The position numbers and the translations under genes were made by a program. From Campylobacterales bacterium (GTDB lineage: Bacteria > Campylobacterota > Campylobacteria > Campylobacterales > Sulfurimonadaceae): a stretch of 64,000 nucleotides of DNA. Shown here piece by piece: positions 19,106-28,779 of this stretch (position 1 is the stretch's first letter; each line of letters starts with the position of its first letter). The notes below the pieces were generated by a model. It worked only from the letters and a program-made list of their open reading frames with translations, was not told the DNA's origin and did not search any database. Location: contig JAPLGP010000033.1 of the NCBI GenBank assembly GCA_026390075.1, forward strand, positions 47,619-111,618, given 5' to 3'.

Positions 19106-19699
19106 ATGAGCAAAAAGCTATACGAACAAATCACAAACGCACTTGTTGAAGATGGTTACATCATTATTCCACATGCCATACAAAATGAACTCTCCAGTAA
19201 ACTTCTTGATGCAGCAAAACAGATAAACAACTTCAAACGAGCTTCTATTTCACGAGCGAACAATCAACAAATTGACGATGAAAGAAGAAAAGATAAAATC
19301 TCTTGGCTTGACTATGACAACGGCGTTCAAAGTGAGTTTTTACATTTTACGGATGGATTAAAAGAGTATCTCAACAGAGAACTTTTTTTGGGACTAACAT
19401 ACTTTGAAAGTCACTTTGCCATCTATGAAGAAGGTGATTTTTATGAAACCCATCTTGATGCTTTTAAAGATTCTAAAAACCGTGTTGTTACAGTAGTTTA
19501 TTATCTAAATGAAAATTGGGAGGAAGGCGACGGTGGGAAACTTGTGATTTATGATGAAGATGAGAACTACTTAAAAACAGTACTTCCACATGCCGACACG
19601 CTTGTAGTATTTTTAAGTGACAGATTTCCACATGAAGTTTTACAAGCCAATACAATCAGATACTCCATCGCTGGATGGTTTAGAGTAGATAAAAGATAA
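19106..19699 (+). CDS. 2-oxoglutarate/Fe(II) oxygenase, prolyl-4-hydroxylase-like
   Basis: The 197-residue protein has the iron-binding H-x-D in FYETHLDAFKD, the distal His in DRFPHEVLQ and the 2-oxoglutarate-binding Arg in TIRYSIAGWFR. The segment VVTVVYYLNENWEEGDGGKLVIYDEDE is typical of the P4Hc fold. Small bacterial members hydroxylate proteins or other substrates, and the target here is unknown. Two 9-mer copies are in frame as IPHAIQ and LPHADT, the second inside the conserved core. Confidence 0.85.
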   Translation: MSKKLYEQITNALVEDGYIIIPHAIQNELSSKLLDAAKQINNFKRASISRANNQQIDDERRKDKISWLDYDNGVQSEFLHFTDGLKEYLNRELFLGLTYFESHFAIYEEGDFYETHLDAFKDSKNRVVTVVYYLNENWEEGDGGKLVIYDEDENYLKTVLPHADTLVVFLSDRFPHEVLQANTIRYSIAGWFRVDKR

Positions 19700-19740
19700 A
19701 AAAATTGTTCTATCTTAGTTTAAAAATATATAATCAAAAG

Positions 19741-19746
19741 TATAAT
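19741..19746 (+). promoter_or_regulatory. Probable -10 box of the porin gene
   Basis: TATAAT lies 32 bases before the porin ATG, in an AT-rich leader, with AAAAAAGGG as ribosome site. Confidence 0.45.
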
Positions 19747-19777
19747 GTTAAAATTAAAAATATAAAAAAGGGTATTT

Positions 19778-21401
19778 ATGAACAAAAAGATTAGATTTAG
19801 CACTGTTGCAATAGCGACATTGCTTTTTGCAACTATGGCATGTGGAAGTGAGGATATTTCAAAACAAGTATTAGCAAATGACACCAAAAGTGTTGAGGAT
19901 GTTGCTGGTATGTTCAAAGAGGGAAAACTTGATGGGCGAATTCGTTTACAGTACTTCAATACGGATTGGAACACAAACAACTGGGGAACAAAGCCTGATG
20001 GCGATAGCAAAGGTACGGCAATTGGTGGAAGTTTAATCTATAAAACAGCGTCATTGTATGGTATTAGCGCTGGTGCTGGACTTTATACGACGCAAGGAAC
20101 AAACATTTTTACTGATGATAACAACGGCGTAGTAGCTGGATATGCTAAAAATACAACTGCTTCGGATCTTTTTGCTCGTGGACCAGGCGCGGCTACAAAT
20201 TTTGGTGCAGGTTATGCTGTACTTGCTCAATCTTACCTCCAATATGATATTGCAAAGAGTAAAATTAAGGGTGGTCAATTTTTAATGAGTAATCCATGGA
20301 TTTCTCCAAATGATACAAAAATGATTCCATTGGCGGTTGAAGGAGTTCAAGCAATTTCTAATGATATTGCTAATACGACTATCCAACTTGATTTTGCAGA
20401 TAAAGTCAAAGAACGAGGGATGACTTATTTTGGTTCAATGGCAGATACTGGAGATACTCCTGATGCGATTAAAAACTACTACCACACGCATTACACAACT
20501 ACGGGAATTACACAAGCTGCTCCAGCTACAGCGCAAAATACAAGAGATCTTGCAGACCAAGCAAAATTTGGACAAAGAGCTGCACCTGCAGTTGAAGTTT
20601 TATCTGTTAAAAATAAATCAATAGATTCAATTGTTTTTGATGCTGGATATATGCATTGGGCAGATATTATAGATCAAGGACTGTTAGAAGCTAACTACGC
20701 TATCAAAGCAGGAGATGCAACCGTAGTTTTAGGTGCAAGATATATGCAACAATTTGACCATGGGGCTGGCGACATTATTACTCCGATGGATGGTTCATCT
20801 CCTTATGCGACAGGTGCAGTTACAGCAACAGCTCCTACAGGTGCAGCTTCAAAAGTACAATATAAAGGTGATAACGACAACAGTGTTGATACCAATATGT
20901 ATGCTGTGCGTGCTGTAACAACTTATGGAGCATCTAAATTTTTAGTAGCCTATTCACACACAAATAGTGGTGGAGATTTAATCGCTCCATGGCGTGGATT
21001 TCCGACAGACGGATATACTCGTTCTATGACAGTCACAGACTGGAATGCAAATACTTCCGCATACAAAGCACAGTTTGATTATAGCTTTGATGCTTTAGTT
21101 TCTGGACTTAGCGGCTTAGTAAGCTACAGTTACTACGACCGTGACCCATCTAAAGTAGGATATCAAGGTGCAACAAACCGTTACTATAATAATGGCGATA
21201 CAAGACAGTGGAACATTGACGCTAAATATGCTGTTGCAAGTGTAAAAGGCTTGGAATTAAAAGCGCGTTATATGATTCAAAACAATCAAGTACTTGCTGC
21301 AACAGATAATATCAGAGGCAAACAGTGGCGGTGCATCTGAAGGATATGGAAACGATACTTCTAATCATGAGCTTCGTTTAGAAGTGAACTATTTATTTTA
21401 A
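19778..21401 (+). pseudogene. OprD-like outer membrane porin, frameshifted near its 3' end
   Basis: The ORF runs 520 residues from a signal peptide (MNKKIRFSTVAIATLLFATMACG) through alternating barrel strands, as in epsilonproteobacterial OprD-type porins, then stops at 21340 in a tail GKQWRCI. Shifting frame near 21321 (GGCAAACAGTGG) restores SGGASEGYGNDTSNHELRLEVNYLF, ending in the C-terminal Phe needed for barrel assembly, with stop at 21399-21401. A one-base indel, real or a sequencing error, therefore breaks the last strand. It precedes the molybdate operon by 11 bases and may be co-transcribed. Confidence 0.75.
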
Positions 21402-21412
21402 AGGAATAAAAA

Positions 21413-21833
21413 ATGCAGATAAGTGCAAGAAACAAAATAAAAGCAACAATTACGGCAATCAACAAAGGTATGGTAAATACCGTGATTTCACTCGAAGCTC
21501 TGCATGGCACAGAGTTGTCATCGGTTATCTCAAACCATAGCGTTCATGATATGAAGCTCAATGTTGAAGAGAGTGTAATATTTTTTTAAAGCCTCACATG
21601 TGATGATAGCAACGGGAGAAGTACTAAACATCAGTGCGAGAAACAAGCTCAAAGGTGTTATTAAAAGTATCGAAATAGGAGCAGTAAATGCGGAGGTAGA
21701 TGTTGAATTGCTCGGTGGAGACAAAGTTGTAGCTATTATCACGAATGAATCTGCAAAAGAATTGGATTTAAAAGATGGCAAAGAGGTTATTGTAGTTATC
21801 AAATCCTTAGATGTCATGATTGCAAAACAGTAA
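21413..21833 (+). pseudogene. Di-Mop (TOBE) molybdate-binding protein, frameshifted at a T7 run
   Basis: Two Mop domains, each starting with ISARNK(I/L)K, are encoded back to back. The first frame stops at 21587-21589 (...EESVIFF). The second continues in another frame as KASHVMIATGEVLNISARNKLKGVIKSIEIG. Removing one T from TTTTTTT at 21581-21587 joins them into a 140-residue molbindin. These proteins store or sense molybdate. The track reports only the 3' half (21600-21833). A homopolymer sequencing error is as likely as real inactivation. Confidence 0.72.
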
Positions 21834-21852
21834 AGTCAAAAAGGAATACAGA

Positions 21853-22608
21853 ATGAAAAAAATAGCTATCACACTTCTACTTGCGGCTTTTGTTAACTTA
21901 CAAGCAGGGGAAGTTCGTATCACCGCAGCGGCAGATTTGGTTTATGCGTTTAAAGAGATGAAAAGTGTATTTGAGATGGAAAATCCTGAAGATACGGCAA
22001 CAATTGCTTTTGGATCAACTGGCAAAGCTTACACTCAAATACTAAACGGAGCACCATATGATATGTACTTTGCTGCAGATATGGGGTATGTTCAAAAACT
22101 TAAAGATGCAGGATTAATCAATGCAAATCCAAAACCTTACGCTTATGGACGCATAGGACTTTGGACACCTAAAAATAGCGGTATTGATGTAACTAAAGGG
22201 TTTGATGTGCTTTTAGACTCTAAAGTGAAACGCTTAGCCATTGCCGATCCAGCACATGCACCTTATGGAGTGGCTGCAGTCAATGCTCTTCAAAGTCAGA
22301 AATATTATGACAAAGTGAAAGAAAAATTTGTTCTAGGTGAAAATGTATCTCAAGCAGCACAATTTGTTCAAACTGGTGCAGCAGAAGTTGGAATTTTACC
22401 TATCTCTTTAGGATATTCGGAAGTTTTAAAACAAGAAGGAAATTTTTATCTCTTACCAGCAAATTGGCATAATGATATTGTCCAAGGATATGCTCTTTTA
22501 AAACAAGGAGAAAGTAATCCTGTTGCTAAAAAATTTGAAGCTTTCATAGAAACTCCAAAAGCACGAGAAATTTTTAAAAAATATGGATTTGTTTTACCAA
22601 ATGAATAA
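21853..22608 (+). CDS. modA: ModA, periplasmic molybdate-binding protein
   Basis: The ATG at 21853 has AAGGAATAC and starts a signal peptide (MKKIAITLLLAAFVNLQA). The track start at 21820 lies in the preceding gene. The mature protein shows ITAAADLVYAFKEMKSVFE, IAFGSTGKAYTQILNGAPYDMYFAAD and IADPAHAPYGVAAVNAL, hallmarks of ModA oxyanion binders. It delivers molybdate (or tungstate) to ModBC. The operon context with mop, modB and modC supports the call. Confidence 0.95.
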   Translation: MKKIAITLLLAAFVNLQAGEVRITAAADLVYAFKEMKSVFEMENPEDTATIAFGSTGKAYTQILNGAPYDMYFAADMGYVQKLKDAGLINANPKPYAYGRIGLWTPKNSGIDVTKGFDVLLDSKVKRLAIADPAHAPYGVAAVNALQSQKYYDKVKEKFVLGENVSQAAQFVQTGAAEVGILPISLGYSEVLKQEGNFYLLPANWHNDIVQGYALLKQGESNPVAKKFEAFIETPKAREIFKKYGFVLPNE

Positions 22609-23008
22609 AATAAAAGCTTTGATTGATACCATCGAAATACACGATGGTATCACGCGAGTTTTACTTACAAGTGGTATAAATAAACTTACTGCAATAACAC
22701 TCGAACTTCCTAGTTCTTTTAAAATAGGCAGTGAAGCAAATGTTATTTTTAAAGAAACTGAAGTGGGAATTGCTAAAAATCTTAAAGGAGAAATTAGTTT
22801 TTCAAACCTCTTGCAAGGTACCATTCTGTTTGTAAATAAAGGCAAAATACTTTCTAAAGTAAACATTGATGTGGATGGCATAAATATTGGTTCTATTATC
22901 ACTACAAATGCTGTAGAACAATTGACTTTAGGTTTAGGGGATGAAGTAAAAATTTTTATTAAAGCAACCGAAGTTTCATTAGAAGAAGTGTTATGCGTGA
23001 ACTGCTAA
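22601..23008 (+). CDS. Di-Mop (TOBE-TOBE) molbindin-like protein
   Basis: The protein has about 135 residues with two Mop-like halves (KALIDTIEIHDGITRVLLTSGINKLTAITLE and KGEISFSNLLQGTILFVNKGKILSKVNIDVDG). It binds molybdate or senses it; no DNA-binding helix-turn-helix is present. The ATG at 22601 overlaps the modA stop (ATGAATAA), suggesting translational coupling. The track start at 22583 lies further inside modA. The end overlaps modB by 16 bases. Confidence 0.75.
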   Translation: MNKIKALIDTIEIHDGITRVLLTSGINKLTAITLELPSSFKIGSEANVIFKETEVGIAKNLKGEISFSNLLQGTILFVNKGKILSKVNIDVDGINIGSIITTNAVEQLTLGLGDEVKIFIKATEVSLEEVLCVNC

Positions 23009-23688
23009 ACCCTATTTTTTGGGAACCTTTTGGTTTAACAATAAAATTAGCTTTTATCACAACACTTTTTTTATATCTCGTAGGTATTCCGATTGCCTAT
23101 TATCTTGCCTATACAAAATTTCGTTTTCGTGCTGTTTTAGAAGCAATTATTGCAATGCCTTTAGTTCTTCCCCCATCTGTTTTAGGATTTTATTTTTTAC
23201 TTGCCTTTAGCCAAAATGGCTTTTTAGGGGCTTTATGGAAAGATTTGTTTGGGCATCAATTGGCATTTCACTTTGATGGATTGGTTATAGGTTCTATAAT
23301 CTTTAGTTTACCATTTATGGTGCATCCACTTCTTAGCGGATTCAAAGCGATGGATAAATTTCAAATAGAAGCAGCACATACCATGGGTAAAGGTAAGTTT
23401 CAAACACTTTTAAAAGTTATTTTACCAGCTATAAAATCCTCTTTAGCGACAGGGGGTGTTATTTCTTTCGCTCATACAGTAGGTGAATTCGGAGTTGTTT
23501 TGATGATTGGTGGCAATATTGATGGTGAAACAAAAGTTGCTTCTATCGCTATCTACAATGAAGTCGAAGCACTCAATTATAGTATGGCACATAGCTACTC
23601 TTTGATTCTTTTTGCTTTTTCATTTGCGATTTTATGGCTGGTTTATGTCAAACTTGGCAATGAAGTAAAAGGGAGTTTTCATGCTTGA
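22993..23688 (+). CDS. modB: ModB, molybdate ABC transporter permease
   Basis: The 231-residue membrane protein has five to six hydrophobic segments and the permease EAA-type loop EAAHTMGKGKFQTLLKVILPAIKSSL, which contacts ModC. MPLVLPPSVLGFYFLL and FAHTVGEFGVVLMIGGNI are typical of ModB. It overlaps the Mop gene upstream and modC downstream, so the operon is tightly packed. Confidence 0.95.
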   Translation: MRELLNPIFWEPFGLTIKLAFITTLFLYLVGIPIAYYLAYTKFRFRAVLEAIIAMPLVLPPSVLGFYFLLAFSQNGFLGALWKDLFGHQLAFHFDGLVIGSIIFSLPFMVHPLLSGFKAMDKFQIEAAHTMGKGKFQTLLKVILPAIKSSLATGGVISFAHTVGEFGVVLMIGGNIDGETKVASIAIYNEVEALNYSMAHSYSLILFAFSFAILWLVYVKLGNEVKGSFHA

Positions 23689-24550
23689 AATTTCTATCTC
23701 TAAAAAACTACTTGGTGCGACAGGTATAATCGATTTTGAGGTTACATGTACCTTTGAAAAAGGAGAATTTTGGACTATCTTTGGAGAATCAGGGATTGGA
23801 AAAACAACACTCCTTAGAATGATAGCGGGACTTGACACACCAGATAGAGGGAGCATTACAATGGATGGGGAAGTATGGTTTGATAGCAAAAAGAGAATCA
23901 ATCTTATCCCTCAAAAACGAAAAGTAGGATTTGTTTTTCAAAACTATGCTCTTTTTGAGAATATGAGTGTGTTACAAAATCTTCTTTTTGCACAGCCACA
24001 CAAAGACATCTCTAAAGCCGAAGAAATTTTAGAGGCAATGGGATTGTTGGCTTTAAAAGAGAGGTTACCAAATACTCTTTCAGGTGGGCAAAGACAAAGA
24101 GTAGCCTTGGCTCGTTCTATCGCTCAAGAACCAAAAATTTTACTGCTTGATGAACCTCTTTCAGCATTAGATGCTTTGACACGAAGCAGATTGCAAGATG
24201 AACTCAAAAAGACACATGAAATTTTTAAACTTACTAGTTTAATGGTTTCACATGACCGTTCGGAAGTTTTTAAACTATCTGACCAAGTATTATGGCTTAA
24301 AGAGGGAAAAATTTTTCAAATGGGTAAACCAAAAGAGATTTTTTTATCAAAAACCAGTACTAGTAAATTTTCTTTTGAGGGAGAGATACTAAACATTGAA
24401 AAAAAAGATGTTATTTATGTGGTTACTATCGGCATCGATAAGCAAATTGTAGAAGTTGTTGTTGACGAAAGTGAAGTGCAAGAGTTACAAGTGGGCAACA
24501 TAATAAATGTTAGCACAAAAGCATTTGCACCTATTATTAAGATAAAATAA
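23681..24550 (+). CDS. modC: ModC, molybdate ABC transporter ATPase
   Basis: The 289-residue ATPase has Walker A GESGIGKTT, signature LSGGQRQRVALARS, Walker B ILLLDEPLSALD and the switch His in LMVSHDRSE. A C-terminal Mop/TOBE domain (FSFEGEILNIEKKDVIYVV) binds oxyanion for regulation. It powers ModB. The operon supplies molybdenum for enzymes such as SoxCD, linking it to moaC and mobA at 8-9 kb. Confidence 0.95.
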   Translation: MLEISISKKLLGATGIIDFEVTCTFEKGEFWTIFGESGIGKTTLLRMIAGLDTPDRGSITMDGEVWFDSKKRINLIPQKRKVGFVFQNYALFENMSVLQNLLFAQPHKDISKAEEILEAMGLLALKERLPNTLSGGQRQRVALARSIAQEPKILLLDEPLSALDALTRSRLQDELKKTHEIFKLTSLMVSHDRSEVFKLSDQVLWLKEGKIFQMGKPKEIFLSKTSTSKFSFEGEILNIEKKDVIYVVTIGIDKQIVEVVVDESEVQELQVGNIINVSTKAFAPIIKIK

Positions 24551-24612
24551 GTTAGAAGTGACCCTATATCTTGTATAATCTCTCATATAATATTCTCAAA
24601 TAGGATTAGGGC

Positions 24613-25857
24613 GTGGAAAATGTTTATCTAGGCAGACAGCCTATAATTGATATCCGTGGTAAACAATACAGTTATGATATTTTGTATCTCGACGCTAACA
24701 GAGAGAGCCATATAGATAATGACCTCTATGCAAGTGCCTCTGTTGTGAGTAGTATCTTAAATAAGTTTGGTACTAGAAGTTTTTTGAGCGATAATAAAGT
24801 GTTTGTGAAGATTGATGAAAAATTTTTAATGAATGATTTAATCTTCTCTGTTCCAAACAATTTTTTCATTTTTGCACTCTTTGATACGATAGAGATGAGT
24901 GAAAAAGTAATCGAAAGAATACAGCAGCTAAAAGAAAAAAGGTACACTCTTGCAATCAATGACACAACCATTGATGCAAAAAAATTTGCAAAATATCGAC
25001 CTATTTTAAGAGAACTTTCCTATTTTAAAATCAATATCAGCAGTGATGTGACAAATGAGTTAAGAAGTATAGTGAGTGAGCTAAGAGGGAAAGATATTAA
25101 AGTTGTAGCTACAAAAATTGAAAAAGATGCACAGTATGAGGTAGCAAAAAATCTTGGTTGTGAGCTTTTTCAAGGCTATTTTTTTGCTAAACCAAAAATT
25201 TTTGAAAATGCAAAGTATGATGCAACGATGTTTAATGTTTTAAGACTCTATAATCTGCTTATTCAGGATACAAATATAGACGAAATTGTAAGTGAGTTTG
25301 AGATGAATCATGCGCTGACTATTCAACTTTTGCAGTTTATCAATTCAGGCGCTTTTCACTTTAGAGACAAGATATCTTCTATCCATCATATTCTTATTCT
25401 AGTTGGGCGCATTCCACTTGCTCAGTGGCTTATGTTGATGATTTATTCTAAATCTACATCTGCAAAAAATGAAGCCTCTCCCTTGATGCTTATGATAAAA
25501 AATCGTACAGAACTTATGCAAAATCTTTTAAAGGCAATCGAACCTGGCGTAAAAAGCAATGCTTTAGGTGAAGCCTATTTTGTTGGTGTTTTATCTCTGA
25601 TAGATACTGTTTTTGGTGTCAAGCTAGAAAAAATCTTAGACAGTATGAATGTTTCAGATGTCGTTCGCGCTGCTCTATTGCGATATGAAGGTACCCTTGG
25701 AAAAATATATGCTGTGGTTCATGATATAGAGACATTTAATATTGATGCAATAGCCGCGTTTGCTTCGAAATATAAACTTGCAACAGAAGATATTCAAAGG
25801 GTTATTATGGAAAGTATAGAAACTGTTAATAATTTTCAGCGAGAGATGAAAGGCTAG
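24613..25857 (+). CDS. EAL-HDOD signalling protein (YuxH-like)
   Basis: The protein has 414 residues with a GTG start after TAGGATTAGGG. The N-terminal half is an EAL-type fold (VYLGRQPIIDIRGKQYSYDILYL, ELFQGYFFAKP) that lacks the catalytic EAL motif, so it is probably not a c-di-GMP hydrolase. The C-terminal half is an HDOD domain (LTIQLLQFINSGAFHFRDKISSIHHILILVGRIPLAQWLML). Such proteins act as signalling adaptors. A TATAAT box lies at 24574-24579. It stands alone, with a terminator just after. Confidence 0.82.
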   Translation: MENVYLGRQPIIDIRGKQYSYDILYLDANRESHIDNDLYASASVVSSILNKFGTRSFLSDNKVFVKIDEKFLMNDLIFSVPNNFFIFALFDTIEMSEKVIERIQQLKEKRYTLAINDTTIDAKKFAKYRPILRELSYFKINISSDVTNELRSIVSELRGKDIKVVATKIEKDAQYEVAKNLGCELFQGYFFAKPKIFENAKYDATMFNVLRLYNLLIQDTNIDEIVSEFEMNHALTIQLLQFINSGAFHFRDKISSIHHILILVGRIPLAQWLMLMIYSKSTSAKNEASPLMLMIKNRTELMQNLLKAIEPGVKSNALGEAYFVGVLSLIDTVFGVKLEKILDSMNVSDVVRAALLRYEGTLGKIYAVVHDIETFNIDAIAAFASKYKLATEDIQRVIMESIETVNNFQREMKG

Positions 25858-25870
25858 AAGGGTCTGGAGG

Positions 25871-25891
25871 GGGAAGTCTTTACGACTTCCC
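25871..25891. terminator. Bidirectional terminator hairpin
   Basis: GGGAAGTC / GACTTCCC with a TTTAC loop lies between the convergent EAL-HDOD and cytochrome b genes. It overlaps the last codons of the cytochrome gene. Confidence 0.7.
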
Positions 25892-26449
25892 GTTTATCAT
25901 CGTTGAGACTAACCCTTTTTCATCTTTATTTTCTGCGATAATGACTCCAGCAATGTGAAGTGGAACAAAAATCATAATGAAATTGAAAACTGCCTCATGT
26001 GCTTCTGTGATATCATGTGCTGTCTTTTTCGCAAGTCCTAGAAATTCATAAAATTCAATGACTAAACCGCTGACACTCATAAAAACAAGCGTTGCATAAA
26101 AAATATAGTAAAGTGATTTTACACCTTTTTTATGAAGAGTTAAAGAGCTAAAAGCTTCTTTTGTACTTTTGTCAGCCAAAAAGAGACATATTCTGTAAAG
26201 TACCAAAAATACTAAAGCATATCCTAAAATAATATGCCATTCCCACATGCCATCCCGAATGGCTTGAGCTGCAACTTTTGCTTGTTCTTTCGTTATGACA
26301 ACGCCCATTTCTGAGAACTTACTCATCATAATTTGAGCATTGTCTCTCCAGCTAAGAAATGTTTTTCTCAAAAAGACTGTCCCTAACAAACCAAGGATTA
26401 CAAGTGCGCTAAGCCAATGCCACACACGAAAACCTAAAGTATATTTCAT
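25880..26449 (-). CDS. Cytochrome b561-family membrane protein
   Basis: The protein has about 189 residues and four membrane helices with spaced histidines (FRVWHWLSALVILGLLG, GMWEWHIILGYALVFLVLYRICLF, YYIFYATLVFMSVSGLVIEF, HEAVFNFIMIFVPLHIAGVII), as in b-type cytochromes of the b561/hydrogenase type. It would carry electrons between quinone and a periplasmic donor that is not encoded nearby. The track uses a TTG at 26455. The ATG at 26449 with AAGGAA is better. A 9-mer copy encodes GMW. Confidence 0.8.
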   Translation of the reverse strand: MKYTLGFRVWHWLSALVILGLLGTVFLRKTFLSWRDNAQIMMSKFSEMGVVITKEQAKVAAQAIRDGMWEWHIILGYALVFLVLYRICLFLADKSTKEAFSSLTLHKKGVKSLYYIFYATLVFMSVSGLVIEFYEFLGLAKKTAHDITEAHEAVFNFIMIFVPLHIAGVIIAENKDEKGLVSTMINGKS

Positions 26450-26512
26450 GCACAATTCCTTACAAGATAAGATATGCTATTATAACAAAATAAGATATAA
26501 AGGGTTATCACT

Positions 26513-28020
26513 ATGCTTGATTTGAAAAAATTAAAATTGGATGCAGTTGGTTTTTCTGTTTTGCATGTGGAAGATAATGATGCACTCAGAGAAAATGCTT
26601 CTAAATTGTTGCATAAATTTTTTGATACTGTTTATACTGCGGCTGATGGTAAAGAGGGTTTGGAAGCTTTTAAAATGTACAAGCCCTCAATAGTTATAAC
26701 AGATATTAAAATGCCTCATATGAGCGGTATAGAGCTTGCTAAAAATATCAGAAAAATTGCCCCCCCCCAACGAAAATTATTATCATGTCAGCCTTTGATG
26801 ACAAAGAGTATTTGTATCAGGCAATTGAGCTTGGAGCTTTTAGATTTCTCAAAAAACCTGTAAATCTCTCGGAACTTACAGAAATACTTTATGCGGCTGT
26901 AACAGCAATCAAAGAAGAGGAAGATGCGAGAGTTTTTGATGCACATATAAGGAATATTTTTAATTATCAAAGTTCAATGGTTTTGATGATGGTGAAAGAG
27001 AAGCCAATTTTGGCAAATCAAGCTATGTTAAACTTTTTTGAAGTAAAAGATATCGCTGAGGCTATGCAACTGCATGGAGATTTCGGAAACCTATTTTTAG
27101 AGCATGATGGCTTTTTGTATAACCAAGCAGACAAAAATTGGTTTGAAGAGATAAGTAAAAATCCACAAAAACTTTACCACATAAAACTCATAGATAAAAA
27201 TGGAAATTTTCTACATTTTACCTTGAAATATCAAACAATACCAGAGAAAAATGATTACGGAATATTGTCATTTGATGATATTACCGAGCTCAATCTTTTG
27301 AAACTTTTTGATAAGAAGCAGTCAAAATATGATGAAAATATTCAAGATGCCAAGGCTCTCTTTAAACTGCTTGAAGTGCTCCATAGAAATAATGCAAAAG
27401 TGCATCTGCACAACTTTTACAAAGGCTTAAGCATCACAAATGATGCAATCATTACAAATGTTGCAGATGAAAAAGTTACTTTAAAAACAAATTATCTCCA
27501 ACAAAAAGCTGTTCAATTTGAACACAAAAGCTTAATAGTTTCAGATGCCCTTCCCTTTATAATAAGCTGTGAAAAATTAGTAAGAATGAATTTTGAGCAA
27601 CAAAATGTAGAATTTACAAACTTACATTTTATAGCAACCTCACCTACGACTAGAAAAACAGTTCGTGTTATTCCTGAAGAAAATCATACAGTATCGCTTT
27701 TTATAGAAGAGAGAAAATTTCATGGAGATATGAAAATTTTAGACATATCCCTCGATGCTATAAAGGTTGAGTTAAATGCTTTACCAGCGGGTCTTAAAGA
27801 AGAAAGTGAAGTTATCTTAGATATGGTTTTAAGTGTGGATAAACAAAATATTATTATCAACACCAAAGCTATTATGCTTAGAAAAGATGAAAATAAACGC
27901 TCATTTAATGTTGTTTTTGTATTCAAATTTGAAGCCAACAAAAAGAGTAATTTGGTTAAATATATTACTAATAGACAAATGAGTATAATCAGAGAATTTA
28001 AAGGATTGCAAAATGGGTAA
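26513..28020 (+). pseudogene. REC-PAS-like-PilZ regulator interrupted at a C9 tract (possibly phase-variable)
   Basis: Two ORFs (26513-26863 and 26785-28020) form one protein. The receiver part has VEDNDALRENA and SIVITDIKMPHMSG. At 26760-26768 nine C residues shift the frame. With eight, the reading continues as APPTKIIIMSAFDDKEYLYQAIELGAFRFLKKPV, completing the receiver. A central PAS-like region follows, then a PilZ-like c-di-GMP domain (TRKTVRVIPEENHTVSLFIEERKFHGDMKILDISLDAIKVEL). Length variation in poly-C tracts switches genes in Campylobacter and Helicobacter. Here the sequenced state is OFF, or the run was miscalled. It overlaps the next gene by 8 bases. Confidence 0.75.
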
Positions 28021-28771
28021 TAACGAAAAAGTTTTATTTGATGATGGCGTACACAAATGTGTAATGTTTAGTTTTGATGATGAATCTCATGAAGATTCAT
28101 TTCTCTCCGTAAATCAATACCTTATTGTTCAAAATGGAGTAGGTGTCCTCGTTGACCCAGGAAGTGCATCTATTTTTGATGAGCTTTATGAGGCGGTAAG
28201 TCGGCATGTGGAAATCGATAACATCAAGTATATATTTTTCTCTCACCAAGACCCAGATGTTTCAGGCTCAATATCTCAGTGGGCAATAAGCACAAATGCA
28301 AAATTTATACTCTCGAGTTTATGGGTTCGATTTATGAGTCATTATGGATTTATGGATATGAGTAGAATCATGCCCCTTGCTGACCATGGGGCAAAATTAA
28401 AATTTGGGGAGGACTATTTGAAATTTGTTCCTGCTCATTTTTTACACTCTCCAGGAAATTTCTCACTCTATGATTCTCGTTCAAAAATTGTTTTTTCAGG
28501 AGATATTGGTGCGGCGGTTGTTCCTTCGCCTAAAAGTTACAAGCATGTGGAAAACTTTGCACGGCATGTGGAATATTTGCATGGCTTTCACAAAAGATAT
28601 ATGGGTTCGAATAAACTTTGCCGCGCGTGGGCATTACACATAGAAAAATTACAAGTAGATATTATAGCTCCTCAGCACGGACTTATCTTTGAAAAAGAGA
28701 ATGTAAAACTCTTTTTGGATTGGATAAAAGAGCTTCAATGTGGTAGTGATTTTATGGATGAACTTTACTAA
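28013..28771 (+). CDS. ODP-type (FprA-like) diiron metallo-beta-lactamase-fold protein
   Basis: The 252-residue protein has the diiron ligand pattern FFSHQDPDVSGS, FVPAHFLHSPGNFSLYD, IVFSGDIGAAV and IIAPQHGLIF, as in flavodiiron proteins but without a flavodoxin domain. Stand-alone members (ODP domains) are known to bind oxygen and act as sensors in chemotaxis systems. It is flanked by a REC-PilZ gene (8-base overlap) and a PAS kinase, which supports a sensor role. RHVE appears twice, both from 9-mer copies. Confidence 0.78.
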   Translation: MGNNEKVLFDDGVHKCVMFSFDDESHEDSFLSVNQYLIVQNGVGVLVDPGSASIFDELYEAVSRHVEIDNIKYIFFSHQDPDVSGSISQWAISTNAKFILSSLWVRFMSHYGFMDMSRIMPLADHGAKLKFGEDYLKFVPAHFLHSPGNFSLYDSRSKIVFSGDIGAAVVPSPKSYKHVENFARHVEYLHGFHKRYMGSNKLCRAWALHIEKLQVDIIAPQHGLIFEKENVKLFLDWIKELQCGSDFMDELY

Positions 28772-28779
28772 GAAAAATA

